Source: an uncultured Oscillibacter sp.
GTDB taxonomy: Bacteria > Bacillota > Clostridia > Oscillospirales > Oscillospiraceae
Direction: 5' to 3'
NCBI GenBank assembly: GCA_910588005.1
Contig: CAJUQM010000007.1
Location: forward strand, 1 to 64,000
Length of the DNA: 64,000 nucleotides
Shown one piece after another: positions 1 to 8,815 of the stretch. The notes under the pieces are model-generated. The model saw only the letters and a list, made by a program, of their open reading frames with translations, had not been told where the DNA came from and made no database searches. Position numbers and translations under genes: made by a program. How positions within the stretch are numbered: the first letter of the stretch is position 1; every line of letters begins with the position of its first letter.

Positions 1-37
1 CCCGGGAGCTGATGGGAGCGTCCCGCTGAGAGGTAAC

Positions 38-56
38 AAAGCCGGAATGGCTTTTT
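38..56 (+). terminator. Attenuator-like hairpin in the leader of the NhaC-type gene
   Basis: AAAGCC (38-43) pairs with GGCTTT (49-54) around GGAAT and runs into five T (52-56), with the next gene starting at 99. A further short stem GGGA/TCCC lies at 14-24. A terminator this close before a start codon suggests the 3' end of an attenuated or riboswitch-controlled leader whose sensing part lies left of the window. I could not assign a class. Confidence 0.45.
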
Positions 57-98
57 ACACTTCGAATCAAGAGAGAATGTTTAGAAGGGAGAATTTCT

Positions 99-1511
99 AT
101 GGAAAAAGCGAGAAAGACACCGAGCGCACTGTTCGCCGTGGTATCCTTCGTGATTATCATCGCCGTTCTAGTGTACCTGATCAACCAGGAGGTGGACACC
201 ACCATGTCCGTCTTCGCCGCCGCCATCGTCTCGGTAATTGTGGCGCTGATTCTGCGGATTCCTTGGGAGGATATTGAAAAGACCCTGCTCCGCGTCGTCT
301 CCGACTGTATTCCCACCTTCCTCATTGTCATTATGGTGGGCATGCTGGTGGGCATCTGGATCGCCGGCGGCACGGTTCCGGCCCTGATGTACTACGGCAT
401 GAAGCTCATCTCCCCCAAAATCCTGGTGCCTCTGGCGTTTGTGCTGTGCTTCCTGACCTCCGAGTTCACCGGCACCTCTTTTGGCAGCGTGGCCACCATG
501 GGCCTGGCCCTGGTGGGCGTGGCCACCACCACCACCATTCCCCTGCCCCTGGTGATCGGCGCCCTGGTCTGCGGCGCGTGGTTCGGCGATAAGATGTCCC
601 CCATGTCCGACACCACCAATCTGGCCTCCGGCGTCACCCGGGTGCCCCTGTACACCCATATCAACTCCATGATGTACACCACGATCCCCGCCGCCATCGT
701 GGCCTTTGTTCTCTTCACCATCGCGGGTCTGGTATATGCCGGCGGCGAGCTGGATACCACCAAGGCCAATTTGATCTGCGATACTCTGACCGCCAACTTT
801 AGAATCAATCCCATCCTGATCCTGCCGGCGATTCTGGTGCTGCTGGTCTCCGTGTTCAAGCTGCCGGCGCTGCTTGGAATGGGACTCACTGTAGTGGTCA
901 GCACCCTCTTCGCCATGGTGTTCCAGGGCGTGGGCTTCGTGGAGCTGATGAACTTCGCCGCAAACGGCTTCCGCATTGAAACCGGCGCCGGCAGCATTGT
1001 GGACAACATGCTCAACCGCGGCGGCATCACCAGCATGACCGGCCTGCTCATCACCTTCATGATCGCCAGCGTCATGGGCGGCATCATCACCGCCACCGGT
1101 ATTCTGGATGTGCTGGCCAAGGACGTGCTGCTGAAATTCATCAAGAACAAGACCGTTTTGGTGATCGTCACGCTGATCTACTGCTACATTGTGAACTTTA
1201 TCACCGCCGGCGGCCAGACTGTGGCCATCATTGTCACCCAGCAGACCTTTGAGGACGCCTACGACCAGCTGGGCATCCACAGGAAGGTCCTCTCCAGAAC
1301 CCTGGAGGACTCCGGAACCCTGAGCGCGCCCATTGTTCCCTGGGGCGTGGCCACCCTGTTCGTCATGAGCACTCTGGGGTGCGGCACCGAGTACATCCCC
1401 TACTGCTGGTTCATCTTTATTGTGCCGGTCTTCTCCATCCTCTGCGCCGTTACGGGCTTTGGCATGTGGGACAAGGACGGCAATAAGCTGTGGAAGGGCA
1501 AAAAGGCCTGA
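99..1511 (+). CDS. NhaC-family Na+/H+ antiporter-type transporter
   Basis: A 470-residue polytopic inner-membrane protein with about a dozen hydrophobic segments and the NhaC-type core: FTGTSFGSVATMG near residue 125, then WFGDKMSPMSDTTNLASG around 167, and a second half with TAGGQTVAI and a SGTLSAPIVPWG motif near 405. NhaC-family proteins exchange Na+ for H+, or co-transport amino or organic acids; the substrate cannot be read from sequence. The start is supported by AGAAGGGAG upstream. The gene stands alone: a GC-rich hairpin follows and tmk has its own promoter. The attenuator-like leader suggests metabolite control, which would favour a nutrient transporter over pure sodium homeostasis (inference). 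Confidence 0.85.
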   Translation: MEKARKTPSALFAVVSFVIIIAVLVYLINQEVDTTMSVFAAAIVSVIVALILRIPWEDIEKTLLRVVSDCIPTFLIVIMVGMLVGIWIAGGTVPALMYYGMKLISPKILVPLAFVLCFLTSEFTGTSFGSVATMGLALVGVATTTTIPLPLVIGALVCGAWFGDKMSPMSDTTNLASGVTRVPLYTHINSMMYTTIPAAIVAFVLFTIAGLVYAGGELDTTKANLICDTLTANFRINPILILPAILVLLVSVFKLPALLGMGLTVVVSTLFAMVFQGVGFVELMNFAANGFRIETGAGSIVDNMLNRGGITSMTGLLITFMIASVMGGIITATGILDVLAKDVLLKFIKNKTVLVIVTLIYCYIVNFITAGGQTVAIIVTQQTFEDAYDQLGIHRKVLSRTLEDSGTLSAPIVPWGVATLFVMSTLGCGTEYIPYCWFIFIVPVFSILCAVTGFGMWDKDGNKLWKGKKA

Positions 1512-1549
1512 TTCCGGCACGGCGGGAATAAAACAGGCGTATACACAGA

Positions 1550-1577
1550 GGAGCGGCGGGCTGCGGCCCGCCGCTCC
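1550..1577 (+). terminator. Hairpin after the NhaC-type gene
   Basis: GGAGCGGCGGGC (1550-1561) pairs perfectly with GCCCGCCGCTCC (1566-1577) around TGCG. The following GGTTTCATCC is only weakly T-rich. It probably ends the antiporter transcript. Confidence 0.6.
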
Positions 1578-1625
1578 GGTTTCATCCTCTCCCGGCGGCT
1601 GACGCATATGCGTGCTGCTGTGCGC

Positions 1626-1654
1626 TTGAAGCGCCGGGGAAACTATGCTACAAT
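1626..1654 (+). promoter_or_regulatory. Promoter of tmk
   Basis: TTGAAG (1626-1631), 17 bp, TACAAT (1649-1654). It lies downstream of an in-frame ATG at 1608, so that upstream start cannot be used from this transcript; the tmk start at 1692 fits. Confidence 0.6.
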
Positions 1655-1691
1655 GGCGGAGAGCTTCAAGCGGAAAGAGAGGACGAATGAG

Positions 1692-2330
1692 ATGAGCGAA
1701 AAGACGGCGGGCCGGTTTTTGGCCCTTGAGGGCATTGACGGCTCCGGGAAGAGCACGCAGGTTCAGCTGCTGCTGGGGCGGCTTAGGGAGCGGGGCGTTT
1801 TATGCTGCGGCACCCGGGAACCCACGGACGGTCCCATCGGCGCTATGATCCGCCAGATCATGACCGGCAGGCTGACGGCGGACAACCGGGTGATTGCGGG
1901 CCTTTTCGCGGCGGACCGGCTGGACCACCTGTTAAACGGGCGGGACGGCCTGCTGCGGCAGGTAGAAGACGGTGTTACCGTGGTGACGGACCGGTATTAC
2001 TTTTCCTCCTACGCCTACCACAGTGTGGACGTGGACATGGGGTGGGTCATTGACGGGAACCGGCTGAGCGCGGAGCTGCTGCGGCCGGATGCCACGATCT
2101 TTTTGGATGTGCCCGTCCGGCTGGCCCTGGACCGGATCGGACAAAACCGCTCCCACACGGAGCTGTTTGAAAAAGAGGACCGCCTCACCGCCGTACGGGC
2201 AAAGTATCTGGAGGCCTTTGCGCGGTTGGAGGGCGTGGAAAGGGTGACGGTGATTGACGCGGACGCGGATGTGGACACCGTTGCGGAGCGGGTCTGGGCC
2301 GCTGTCTCCCATCTGTTCCCGGCGGTTTAA
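1692..2330 (+). CDS. tmk: Thymidylate kinase (dTMP kinase)
   Basis: Phosphorylates dTMP to dTDP with ATP in dTTP synthesis. The 212-residue protein has the P-loop GIDGSGKST near residue 11, the TREPTDGPIG substrate loop near 41, and the DRYYFSSYAYHS (DRY/H) motif near 98, all in the family's order and at its usual length. The start at 1692 is chosen because AGAGAGG sits 8 bases upstream and the promoter overlaps the longer frame. The DRYYFSSYAYHS and FEKEDRL stretches are somewhat unlike the commonest bacterial Tmk, so it may be a divergent or second paralogue, but the kinase assignment is firm. It is a single-gene unit ending in a bidirectional terminator. Confidence 0.9.
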   Translation: MSEKTAGRFLALEGIDGSGKSTQVQLLLGRLRERGVLCCGTREPTDGPIGAMIRQIMTGRLTADNRVIAGLFAADRLDHLLNGRDGLLRQVEDGVTVVTDRYYFSSYAYHSVDVDMGWVIDGNRLSAELLRPDATIFLDVPVRLALDRIGQNRSHTELFEKEDRLTAVRAKYLEAFARLEGVERVTVIDADADVDTVAERVWAAVSHLFPAV

Positions 2331-2334
2331 AAAA

Positions 2335-2368
2335 GCACCCGGAGGCACGCTGCCTCCGGGTGCTTTTT
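2335..2368. terminator. Bidirectional terminator between tmk and the RND pump gene
   Basis: GCACCCGGAGGCA (2335-2347) and TGCCTCCGGGTGC (2351-2363) form a perfect 13-bp stem with a CGC loop. TTTTT follows on the plus strand and AAAA precedes it, giving a T-run on the minus strand too. It serves both convergent genes. Confidence 0.9.
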
Positions 2369-2370
2369 AC

Positions 2371-5300
2371 TCATACGCCGGTGGGGGTTGGGATCTCCTC
2401 CGTCTCCGGAGGGGTCTCCTTTTTCCGGTGGCGGAAGATGTGGCTGAGATTGTCGATCACGGAGTAGAATACGGGGGTGAAGACCAGGGTGATCACCGTG
2501 GAAACGGCCATGCCGCTGATCATGACGGCGCCCATGTCGCTCATCATCTCGTTGGTCTCTCCAATTCCCAGGACCATGGGAACCATGGCCAGGATGGTGG
2601 TGAGGGTGGTCATCATAATGGGGCGGATTCGCAGGGGACAGGCGTTGAGAATGGCGGTCTCCCGGCTCTCGCCCATGTCCCGGCGGATCTTGATGTACTC
2701 CACCAGAATGATGGAGTTGTTGACCACTGTGCCCGCCAGCATAATCAGCGCCACCAGGGAGATGATGGACAGGTCCCGGCCGGTGACAGGCAGGGCGAAC
2801 AGCGCCCCGGTAAAGGCCACCGGCAGGATCATCATGACAATCACCGGCATCAGGAAGGATTCGAACTGGGCCGCCAGTACGAAGTACACCAGGCCCAGGG
2901 CCACCAGCAGAGCCAGCAGCAGGTCGCCGAAGCTCTCCATCATGCTGGAGTAGCTGCCGCTGATCTCCACGGTGTAGCCCTCCGGTACCGGGTAGTCCGC
3001 CAGGATGGCGTTCAGCTCCCGGGTCATGGCGGTGGTATCGCCGCTGACGGTGCTGCCGGTGACCTGCACCTGCCGGGACTGGTTTACCCGGGAAATGCTC
3101 TGGGGTTCCTGGACCACGGACACATCCGCCACGGAACCCAGGGGCACCGTACCGCCAAAGGCGGTGGGCACGGGCATGGAGCGCAGGGCGTCCAGGCTCT
3201 TTCCGGCGCTGCCATCGCCCCGGACCACCACATCCAGCTCCCGGTTGTTGATGGTGACGGTTGTGGCGGTGCTGCCGGTCAGCTCCGAACGGACGGCGCC
3301 GCCGATGGCGGCGGCAGTCAGGCCGTACTGGGCCGCAGACTCCCGGTTTACCGATACTTTTACCTGGGGCACCTGCTCCGCCAGAGAGCTTTGCACGTCA
3401 ATGGCGTCCGGCAGCTGGGAGACCCGGTTTGCCAGATCGCCGGCAATCATAGCCAGAGTGGCGTAATCCACACCGGTGATATCCAGGCTGATATCGCTGC
3501 CGCCCAGCATTCCCATGCTGCTGGAGGCGTCCACGGTGATCTCGCAGCCGGCGATATCCTGGAGCTGGGGCCGCAGGCCGGAGGCGATCTCGGCGCTGCT
3601 GCGGCTGCGGGTGCCTTTGGAACCCAGGTCCAGCATGAGTGTGACGGATTCGTCCTGGGCGATGTAGTACATGTCCTGAAGCTCTGGAATCTCCTGCTGG
3701 ACAATGGAGGAGATCCGGTCGGCAATGGCGGCCGACTCCTCCATCTCCGAGCCGATGGGCATAGAGACGTCGATGGAGACCTGGCCCTGGTCCATCTCCG
3801 GGATCAGGACCATGGTGGTGGCAAAGACGGGGACCGCAAAGAGGGCGGTCAGTCCCAGGGATCCCAGCATTCCCATTTTCAGATGATGGACAAAGTAGTC
3901 CAGCAGACGCATGTAGAGGCTGTGGAGCTTTGCGGTCCAGCCGCCGATTTTGGCTGACAGGGCGTGCCTCTCCGTCTCCGCCTTTTTCAGCTGCTGGCGG
4001 CGGACCTTCTCCTCGTCCAGCATCAGATAGCACAGCAGCGGCACCAGCGCCAGGGCGATGACCAAAGACGCGGAGATCAGTGAGGCGATGGTGAGGCAGA
4101 AGTCCCGGAACATCATGCCCGCAAGCCCTGTCACCATCCCCAGGGGGACGAACACCGCCAGGGTGGTGAGCGTAGAGGCCAGCACGGAGGTGGTGACCTC
4201 TTTGGTGCCGTCCACGCAGGCGCTCATGCGGTCATGGCCCTCGGCGGCAAAGCGGTAAATATTTTCCAGCACCACAATGGAGTTATCCACAATCATGCCA
4301 ACGCCCATGGCCACGCCGCCCAGCGTCATCATGTTCAGCGTCAGGTCCATGGCGTTCATCAGGATAAATACCGTCAGGATGCACACCGGCATGGACACCA
4401 CAATGGTCATGGTGGCGCCGCCCCGGCGCAGGAACAGGAACACCACGGCGGCAGCCAGCGCCACGCCCTGGAGGATATTCTGGAAAGCCGCGTTTACGGA
4501 CATGTCGATGTACTCCGAGGCGCTGTAGGGAACGCTGTAGGCAATGGAGGGATTTTCCCCGTGCAGCTCTGCCAGCCGCCGCTCCACGGCCTTGGCGGCG
4601 GCGGCCTCGTTGGCGCCGGACTGTTTGGAGACCTGGAGGATGACGCAGGCGCTTCCGCCCACTTTGGCCGTGGCGTCGGAGGGTTCCGTCTCCAAAACGA
4701 CGTCCGCTACTTCGCTCAGGCGCACTGCGCCGCCGGTGGGCAGAGAGAGCAGCATGTTTGCCACATCCTCTACAGACTGGAATTTGGCGTCGGTACTGAC
4801 GGTGAGCGTCTTAGAGCCGTTTTCCATGTCGCCTCCGGGGTACAGCAGGTTCTGACCTGCCAGAAACTGGGAGACCTGGGCGGTGGATAGGCCCAGACCG
4901 GAGGCCCGGGTGGCGTCCAATTCCACGGCGATCTTCTGGGTTACGCCGCCGTTGACACTGACCTGCGCCACGCCGTCGATCCGCTCCAGCGCCGGAGCCA
5001 CGGTATCCTCCGCCAGCGTCTGGAGTTCTGCCAGATCATCGCCGGCCAGGGCCACAATGGCCGTAGGCATCAATTCGCTGAGGTTTAGGTTCACGATGAC
5101 CGGGTCCATGGCGTCCTCCGGCAGAGAGAGCCGGTCGAACTGTTCCCGCAGTTTAGTGGCGGCAATGTCCAGGTCTGTGCCCTCTACATAGGTGATCTGG
5201 AGCTGGCTCATGCTGTCGGCGGAGACGGAGGACACCTCATCCACGCCGGAGACCGACATAACGGCGGATTCCAGGGGCCGGGTCACCAGCTCCTCAATGT

Positions 5301-5472
5301 CGCTGGGGTTGGCGCCGGAGTAGTAACAGACCACCATGGCCATGGGGGCCTCCATCTCCGGCATCAGGGACATTTGCAGCTGCGTGGCGAAGATGACGCC
5401 GAACACGGTGACCATGATGACCGCCAGCAATGTGGCCACCTTGTGCTGGATGCAGAATTTTGAAACACTCAT
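2371..5472 (-). CDS. RND-family efflux permease (AcrB/HAE1-like)
   Basis: A 1033-residue proton-driven efflux pump subunit with the full HAE1 layout: TM1 at residues 12-30, a large periplasmic-type loop with porter domains, TM2-6, a second loop, and TM8-12. The TM4 segment reads GMIVDNSIVVLENI, keeping the first Asp of the AcrB D407/D408 proton relay but with Asn second, and the TM10 region reads VVNNSIILVEY where AcrB has Lys940. It begins 6 bases after the adaptor gene and is the last gene of tetR-tolC-adaptor-pump. The substrate is unknown; drug, bile-acid or lipid export is typical. An RND pump with both partners in a Firmicute is notable. Confidence 0.92.
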   Translation of the reverse strand: MSVSKFCIQHKVATLLAVIMVTVFGVIFATQLQMSLMPEMEAPMAMVVCYYSGANPSDIEELVTRPLESAVMSVSGVDEVSSVSADSMSQLQITYVEGTDLDIAATKLREQFDRLSLPEDAMDPVIVNLNLSELMPTAIVALAGDDLAELQTLAEDTVAPALERIDGVAQVSVNGGVTQKIAVELDATRASGLGLSTAQVSQFLAGQNLLYPGGDMENGSKTLTVSTDAKFQSVEDVANMLLSLPTGGAVRLSEVADVVLETEPSDATAKVGGSACVILQVSKQSGANEAAAAKAVERRLAELHGENPSIAYSVPYSASEYIDMSVNAAFQNILQGVALAAAVVFLFLRRGGATMTIVVSMPVCILTVFILMNAMDLTLNMMTLGGVAMGVGMIVDNSIVVLENIYRFAAEGHDRMSACVDGTKEVTTSVLASTLTTLAVFVPLGMVTGLAGMMFRDFCLTIASLISASLVIALALVPLLCYLMLDEEKVRRQQLKKAETERHALSAKIGGWTAKLHSLYMRLLDYFVHHLKMGMLGSLGLTALFAVPVFATTMVLIPEMDQGQVSIDVSMPIGSEMEESAAIADRISSIVQQEIPELQDMYYIAQDESVTLMLDLGSKGTRSRSSAEIASGLRPQLQDIAGCEITVDASSSMGMLGGSDISLDITGVDYATLAMIAGDLANRVSQLPDAIDVQSSLAEQVPQVKVSVNRESAAQYGLTAAAIGGAVRSELTGSTATTVTINNRELDVVVRGDGSAGKSLDALRSMPVPTAFGGTVPLGSVADVSVVQEPQSISRVNQSRQVQVTGSTVSGDTTAMTRELNAILADYPVPEGYTVEISGSYSSMMESFGDLLLALLVALGLVYFVLAAQFESFLMPVIVMMILPVAFTGALFALPVTGRDLSIISLVALIMLAGTVVNNSIILVEYIKIRRDMGESRETAILNACPLRIRPIMMTTLTTILAMVPMVLGIGETNEMMSDMGAVMISGMAVSTVITLVFTPVFYSVIDNLSHIFRHRKKETPPETEEIPTPTGV

Positions 5473-5478
5473 GGGACG

Positions 5479-6651
5479 TTAATCCTCCCCGGTGACCACC
5501 CGGACGGGGTCCCCCTCGTGGAGGTAGGCCTGGCCCACAGTCACCAGCTGCTGCCCTTCGGACAGGCCGCTTGTCACCTCGGTGACGCCGTTTCCGGTGA
5601 GACCGGTGGAGACCTCCACAGATCTGGCGGCGCCGTCTTCCACGATGAACACGTACTGGCGGCCGCCGCTGGTGAGGATGGACTCCGTGGGGACCACCAC
5701 GGCATCGGGGGAGACGTCGGTGAAAAAGGTCACATCGGCGAACATGCCGGAGAGCAGCCCGCCTACGTCCGCCGGCACGGTGAGGGTGACGGTGTACAGC
5801 CGGGTTTGCATATTGGCTGCTTGCTCCACGGAGCGGATGACGGCGGAAAAGCTCGCGTCAATGGCGCTGACATAGACGTCCGCCTGAGCGCCGATGGAGA
5901 TTTTGGGCACCAGCGCTTCGGACACGGAGACGGAGACCTTCATCTGGTCCGGTCCGTCAATTACCGCCAGGGGCATGGAGTTGGAGATGAAACTGTTCTC
6001 CGCAGCGTTCATGGTCACCAGCGTCCCGGCCATAGGGGCGATGACGTTGCCGTCGGCGTCCACATTTTCCAGGGCGGTGTCCAGCTGCTCTAAACCGGAC
6101 TTGGCGCTCTGGATGCCGGACTCCAACTGGCTGAGGGCGGAGTTCCGCCCCGCTACGGCGTTGGAGTAGTTCAGCTCCGCCTGTTCCACTTCCAGCTGGG
6201 AGGCGGCGCCGATTTCGAAAAGGGCCTTCGTGTTGTTCACGTTGTCCGCCGCCAGCTGTACCTGTTTGTCCAAAACGGCCTTCTGGTCGCTATAGCTCTG
6301 GACGGCGCCGTTGTAGCCGATGCGGGCGGCGTTGTAGTTGGCCAGGGCGCTGCCCAGCTCCAGGGTGCAGAGGATGTCCCCGGCCTCCACCTGGTCTCCG
6401 GCCTCAAAATATACGGCGGTGCATTTGGCGGTGGAGGCGATCATAATGACGGTTTCGTTATCAGCGGAGATTTTGCCGGAGACTTTATTCTCTGTTGCGA
6501 TGTCCCTGGCGGATACGGTCTCCACCTGCACGGCGATGCCCGCCGCCGTATTGCCGTCCTCGCTTTGCGCCGGTTCGCCGCCGCAGGCGGTCAACATCAG
6601 GGCCAGAACCGGCGCCAGGAGAGCGGCGGCGGTTTTTCTCGGTGTTTTCAT
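5479..6651 (-). CDS. Efflux RND periplasmic-adaptor (membrane fusion) lipoprotein
   Basis: The adaptor that links the RND pump to its TolC-like partner. The 390-residue protein has a signal peptide ending in lipobox LTAC (Cys23), then the HlyD/AcrA order: lipoyl half (residues ~60-95, SGKISADNETV, EAGDQVEAGDILCTLE), an alpha-hairpin rich in Gln, Ala and Asn (~100-190), the second lipoyl half (VIAPMAGTLV), beta-barrel and membrane-proximal domains. The ATG at 6651 is preferred over a longer frame because GAGGAGG lies 6 bases upstream and the TolC-like gene ends 11 bases before. It is expected to be anchored to the outer face of the cytoplasmic membrane. Confidence 0.9.
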   Translation of the reverse strand: MKTPRKTAAALLAPVLALMLTACGGEPAQSEDGNTAAGIAVQVETVSARDIATENKVSGKISADNETVIMIASTAKCTAVYFEAGDQVEAGDILCTLELGSALANYNAARIGYNGAVQSYSDQKAVLDKQVQLAADNVNNTKALFEIGAASQLEVEQAELNYSNAVAGRNSALSQLESGIQSAKSGLEQLDTALENVDADGNVIAPMAGTLVTMNAAENSFISNSMPLAVIDGPDQMKVSVSVSEALVPKISIGAQADVYVSAIDASFSAVIRSVEQAANMQTRLYTVTLTVPADVGGLLSGMFADVTFFTDVSPDAVVVPTESILTSGGRQYVFIVEDGAARSVEVSTGLTGNGVTEVTSGLSEGQQLVTVGQAYLHEGDPVRVVTGED

Positions 6652-6662
6652 CGATGTCCTCC

Positions 6663-8087
6663 TCAATTCAGGATGCCGTGCTGGGCGGCCCAGCAATAGG
6701 TATTATAGGTGGAAAACAGGTCTCCCGCGGCGGAGCGGACGGTTTCCTCCGCCTCCCGCAGATCGTCCTCCGCGGCCAGCAGGGCGTTGTGGGAGATGGT
6801 TCCCTGCCGGAATTTCAGCTCCGAAGCGGCGTAGGACTCTTTTTCGCAGGCCAGGGATACCTTGGCGGCCTCCAAGATCTGGCGGTAATCCTCTACCTGG
6901 GCGTAGAGGGTGCGGAATTTCAGCTCGTAATTTTGTACGGTGTTGTTATATGTATATTGGGCCGCCTGCCAGGTGTTGCGGGCGGTGCGGAACTCGTAGC
7001 GGTTTTCGTTGTATCCCCAGTAGTTGGCGTCGTCCTTGTACTGGTCCCGGGCGTCCTCCAGAGTCTGCTTCGCCTCATAGAGTTCGTAGCTGCGCTCCTT
7101 GGCTGCGGCCAGGTCCGACTCAAGGTCTATCTCCGCCAGCTGCTCCGCCGTCACCTCCGGAAGGGGACTCAGGGCGATCTCCCCGGTCTGCTCCGCTCCA
7201 ATCAGCATCTCCAGCTGAAGCTTATAGCTTTTCACGTTCATCCGCAGCGTCTCCAGGCCGCTCTCCAGGGCGGTTCTGCCGGTTTTTACCTCGGAGAGCT
7301 GCAGGGCGGAGATCTGGCCAAGGGTGTAGCGCAGCTCCATCTCCTCCACCGTGCGGTCCAGAGCGGCCAGCTGGCGCCGCAGCCCGGCCTCCTGTCCCTC
7401 CATGGCCTTCAGCGCCGCATAGAGGGATTCTCCCGCCACCACGATCTGATCCTGCAGATTATTCAGCTGGCGGACCAAATCGGCGTTGTCCTTTTGCATA
7501 TCGCCTTCCTTAATGGCCTCATACTGGTCCCGTACGGCGGCATAGGCCCGGTCCAGCTGGTCATAGGCGGTGTTGTACTCGTAGTCGCTGTACTCCACGT
7601 CCTCCATCCCGGGTGGCCTTTGGCCCGCTGGCAGATTGCTGATCGCGCGCATCATGCTGCCGGCCCGGACATAGGCCCACTGTGCCTGGGCAAGCTCGTT
7701 CAGCTGGTGCCACAGCTTGTCGTATAATTTGTCGTAATCGATATCCTCAATGGTGAGAACGCTCTGTTCTATGGCCAGAATCTGGAGATTATTCTCCCGC
7801 ATCCGGCGCTCTACATTGACAAAGCTGACCTGGCCCACCGCGTCCGGCGCCAGGGTCACGTTGTCCGCCAGGTCCGGCCCTGCCGGAGAGGGGGTCTCCG
7901 GTCCGGCGGGTTCCGCCGTCTCCTCCGGTGATTCCGGGGCTGATTCCGTTTCGCCGTCCTCCGGCGGCGCCGTTTCGGCGGATGCAGAATCCGCCGGAGC
8001 CGTACGTTCCTCCGCCAGGGCGGAGACTGCCGGTATTGCAGCCAGCAGCGCCAGCGCCAGCAGCAGGGAAAGTATTCGTTGTCTCAT
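6663..8087 (-). CDS. TolC-family (outer-membrane-efflux-like) exported protein
   Basis: A 474-residue exported protein with signal peptide MRQRILSLLLALALLAAIPAVSALA, an acidic Pro/Glu/Ser-rich linker to about residue 75, then long amphipathic helices with two similar halves, as in TolC channels (for example YTLGQISALQLSEVKTG and FRQGTISHNALLAAEDDLREAEE). In diderms the family forms the trans-envelope conduit. Here it sits between the TetR gene and the adaptor, so the complex looks complete, yet the rest of the window looks monoderm. It may work as a wall-spanning tube or a periplasm-side scaffold (inference). AAAGGAGG precedes the ATG by 5 bases. Confidence 0.8.
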   Translation of the reverse strand: MRQRILSLLLALALLAAIPAVSALAEERTAPADSASAETAPPEDGETESAPESPEETAEPAGPETPSPAGPDLADNVTLAPDAVGQVSFVNVERRMRENNLQILAIEQSVLTIEDIDYDKLYDKLWHQLNELAQAQWAYVRAGSMMRAISNLPAGQRPPGMEDVEYSDYEYNTAYDQLDRAYAAVRDQYEAIKEGDMQKDNADLVRQLNNLQDQIVVAGESLYAALKAMEGQEAGLRRQLAALDRTVEEMELRYTLGQISALQLSEVKTGRTALESGLETLRMNVKSYKLQLEMLIGAEQTGEIALSPLPEVTAEQLAEIDLESDLAAAKERSYELYEAKQTLEDARDQYKDDANYWGYNENRYEFRTARNTWQAAQYTYNNTVQNYELKFRTLYAQVEDYRQILEAAKVSLACEKESYAASELKFRQGTISHNALLAAEDDLREAEETVRSAAGDLFSTYNTYCWAAQHGILN

Positions 8088-8099
8088 GGGTTCCTCCTT

Positions 8100-8729
8100 T
8101 TATGTATTCGCCGGGGCGGCTTCGCTCCTGCGCAGGCACCCGTACTTGATGATGTCCAGCTGGGCCTCCAGCTCCCGCTGGATCTCCGCGGTCCGCTCCG
8201 GCTGGAGCAGCGAGTCCATGATGGACCGGCCCAGCACGCCCAGGGTCATGAGAAACACCCTGCGCACATACTCCGGCTCCTGCCGCACCAAGCTGGAGAG
8301 CTGGATCTTCTCCATCAGCTCCGGGGGAAAATCCTGCTGCAGCAGGCCGCCCAGCAGCTTTTGCAGATCGATGCCCGGGTTGATCTGCAGGAGCCGGAAG
8401 CACCGGTCCAGTATGGGACACCGCTCGCCCCGGTGGGTGATGTCGTTGTAAAGCGCTATCTGGAGTTGAAAAAGGTCTCCCGCATTTTTATGCAGCTGTT
8501 CGCCGAACACCCGGACCACCTGGGACTGAATATCTCCCAGCAGGTAGTAGAACAGGTCTTCCTTATCGGAGAAATACTGGTAAAAGCTGCCCCGGGGAAT
8601 GCCGGCGCGCCGGACAATCTGGTTGATAGAGGCGTCTGCGAACTTCACCCGGGTGAACTCCTCCCAGGCCGCTTCCAGGAAGCGGCCTCGTTTTTCCTCC
8701 GGCAGCCGGAGAAACGTCTCCGAACACAC
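8100..8729 (-). CDS. TetR/AcrR-family repressor of the efflux operon
   Basis: A 209-residue regulator with the TetR helix-turn-helix at about residues 25-65 (FADASINQIVRRAGIPRGSFYQYFSDKEDLF) followed by an all-helical ligand-binding domain. It uses a GTG start at 8729; AAGGGGG lies 8 bases upstream and no in-frame ATG is near. It is the first gene of the operon with the TolC-like, adaptor and RND genes, 12 bases before the next. It most likely binds the double dyad at 8751-8785, just downstream of the -10 box, to repress its own operon; an unknown substrate of the pump would be the inducer. Confidence 0.9.
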   Translation of the reverse strand: MCSETFLRLPEEKRGRFLEAAWEEFTRVKFADASINQIVRRAGIPRGSFYQYFSDKEDLFYYLLGDIQSQVVRVFGEQLHKNAGDLFQLQIALYNDITHRGERCPILDRCFRLLQINPGIDLQKLLGGLLQQDFPPELMEKIQLSSLVRQEPEYVRRVFLMTLGVLGRSIMDSLLQPERTAEIQRELEAQLDIIKYGCLRRSEAAPANT

Positions 8730-8750
8730 GGCGCATACCCCCTTACGAAA

Positions 8751-8785
8751 AATGACAATCTGTCACAAAATGACAGATTGTCATT
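8751..8785. promoter_or_regulatory. Double-dyad operator for the TetR repressor
   Basis: A perfect 15-bp inverted repeat: AATGACAATCTGTCA (8751-8765) and TGACAGATTGTCATT (8771-8785) with CAAAA between. Each arm is itself a dyad, TGACA-NNN-TGTCA, so two repressor dimers could bind. It lies just after the -10 box, over the transcription start. Confidence 0.85.
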
Positions 8786-8786
8786 T

Positions 8787-8815
8787 ATTATAAGCGGCCT
8801 TGGCCCGCCTGTCAA
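8787..8815 (-). promoter_or_regulatory. Consensus sigma-A promoter of the efflux operon
   Basis: On the minus strand TTGACA (8815-8810), exactly 17 bp, TATAAT (8792-8787), all consensus. Such a strong promoter needs tight repression, which the adjoining operator can supply. The -35 box overlaps the last codons of the gene ending at 8812. Confidence 0.9.

Noticed and set aside
168..1607. Long minus-strand reading frame opposite the NhaC-type gene
   Set aside because: It mirrors the third-position GC bias of the real gene; the product is Gly/His/Asp-rich low complexity with no ribosome site or family. The same holds for long antisense frames at 2254-3957, 28566-30113, 30304-32166, 36177-37895, 47835-49037 and 56977-58956.
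1608..1691. N-terminal extension of thymidylate kinase from an ATG at 1608
   Set aside because: The tmk promoter (1626-1654) lies within it and the extension has no kinase similarity; AGAGAGG supports 1692.
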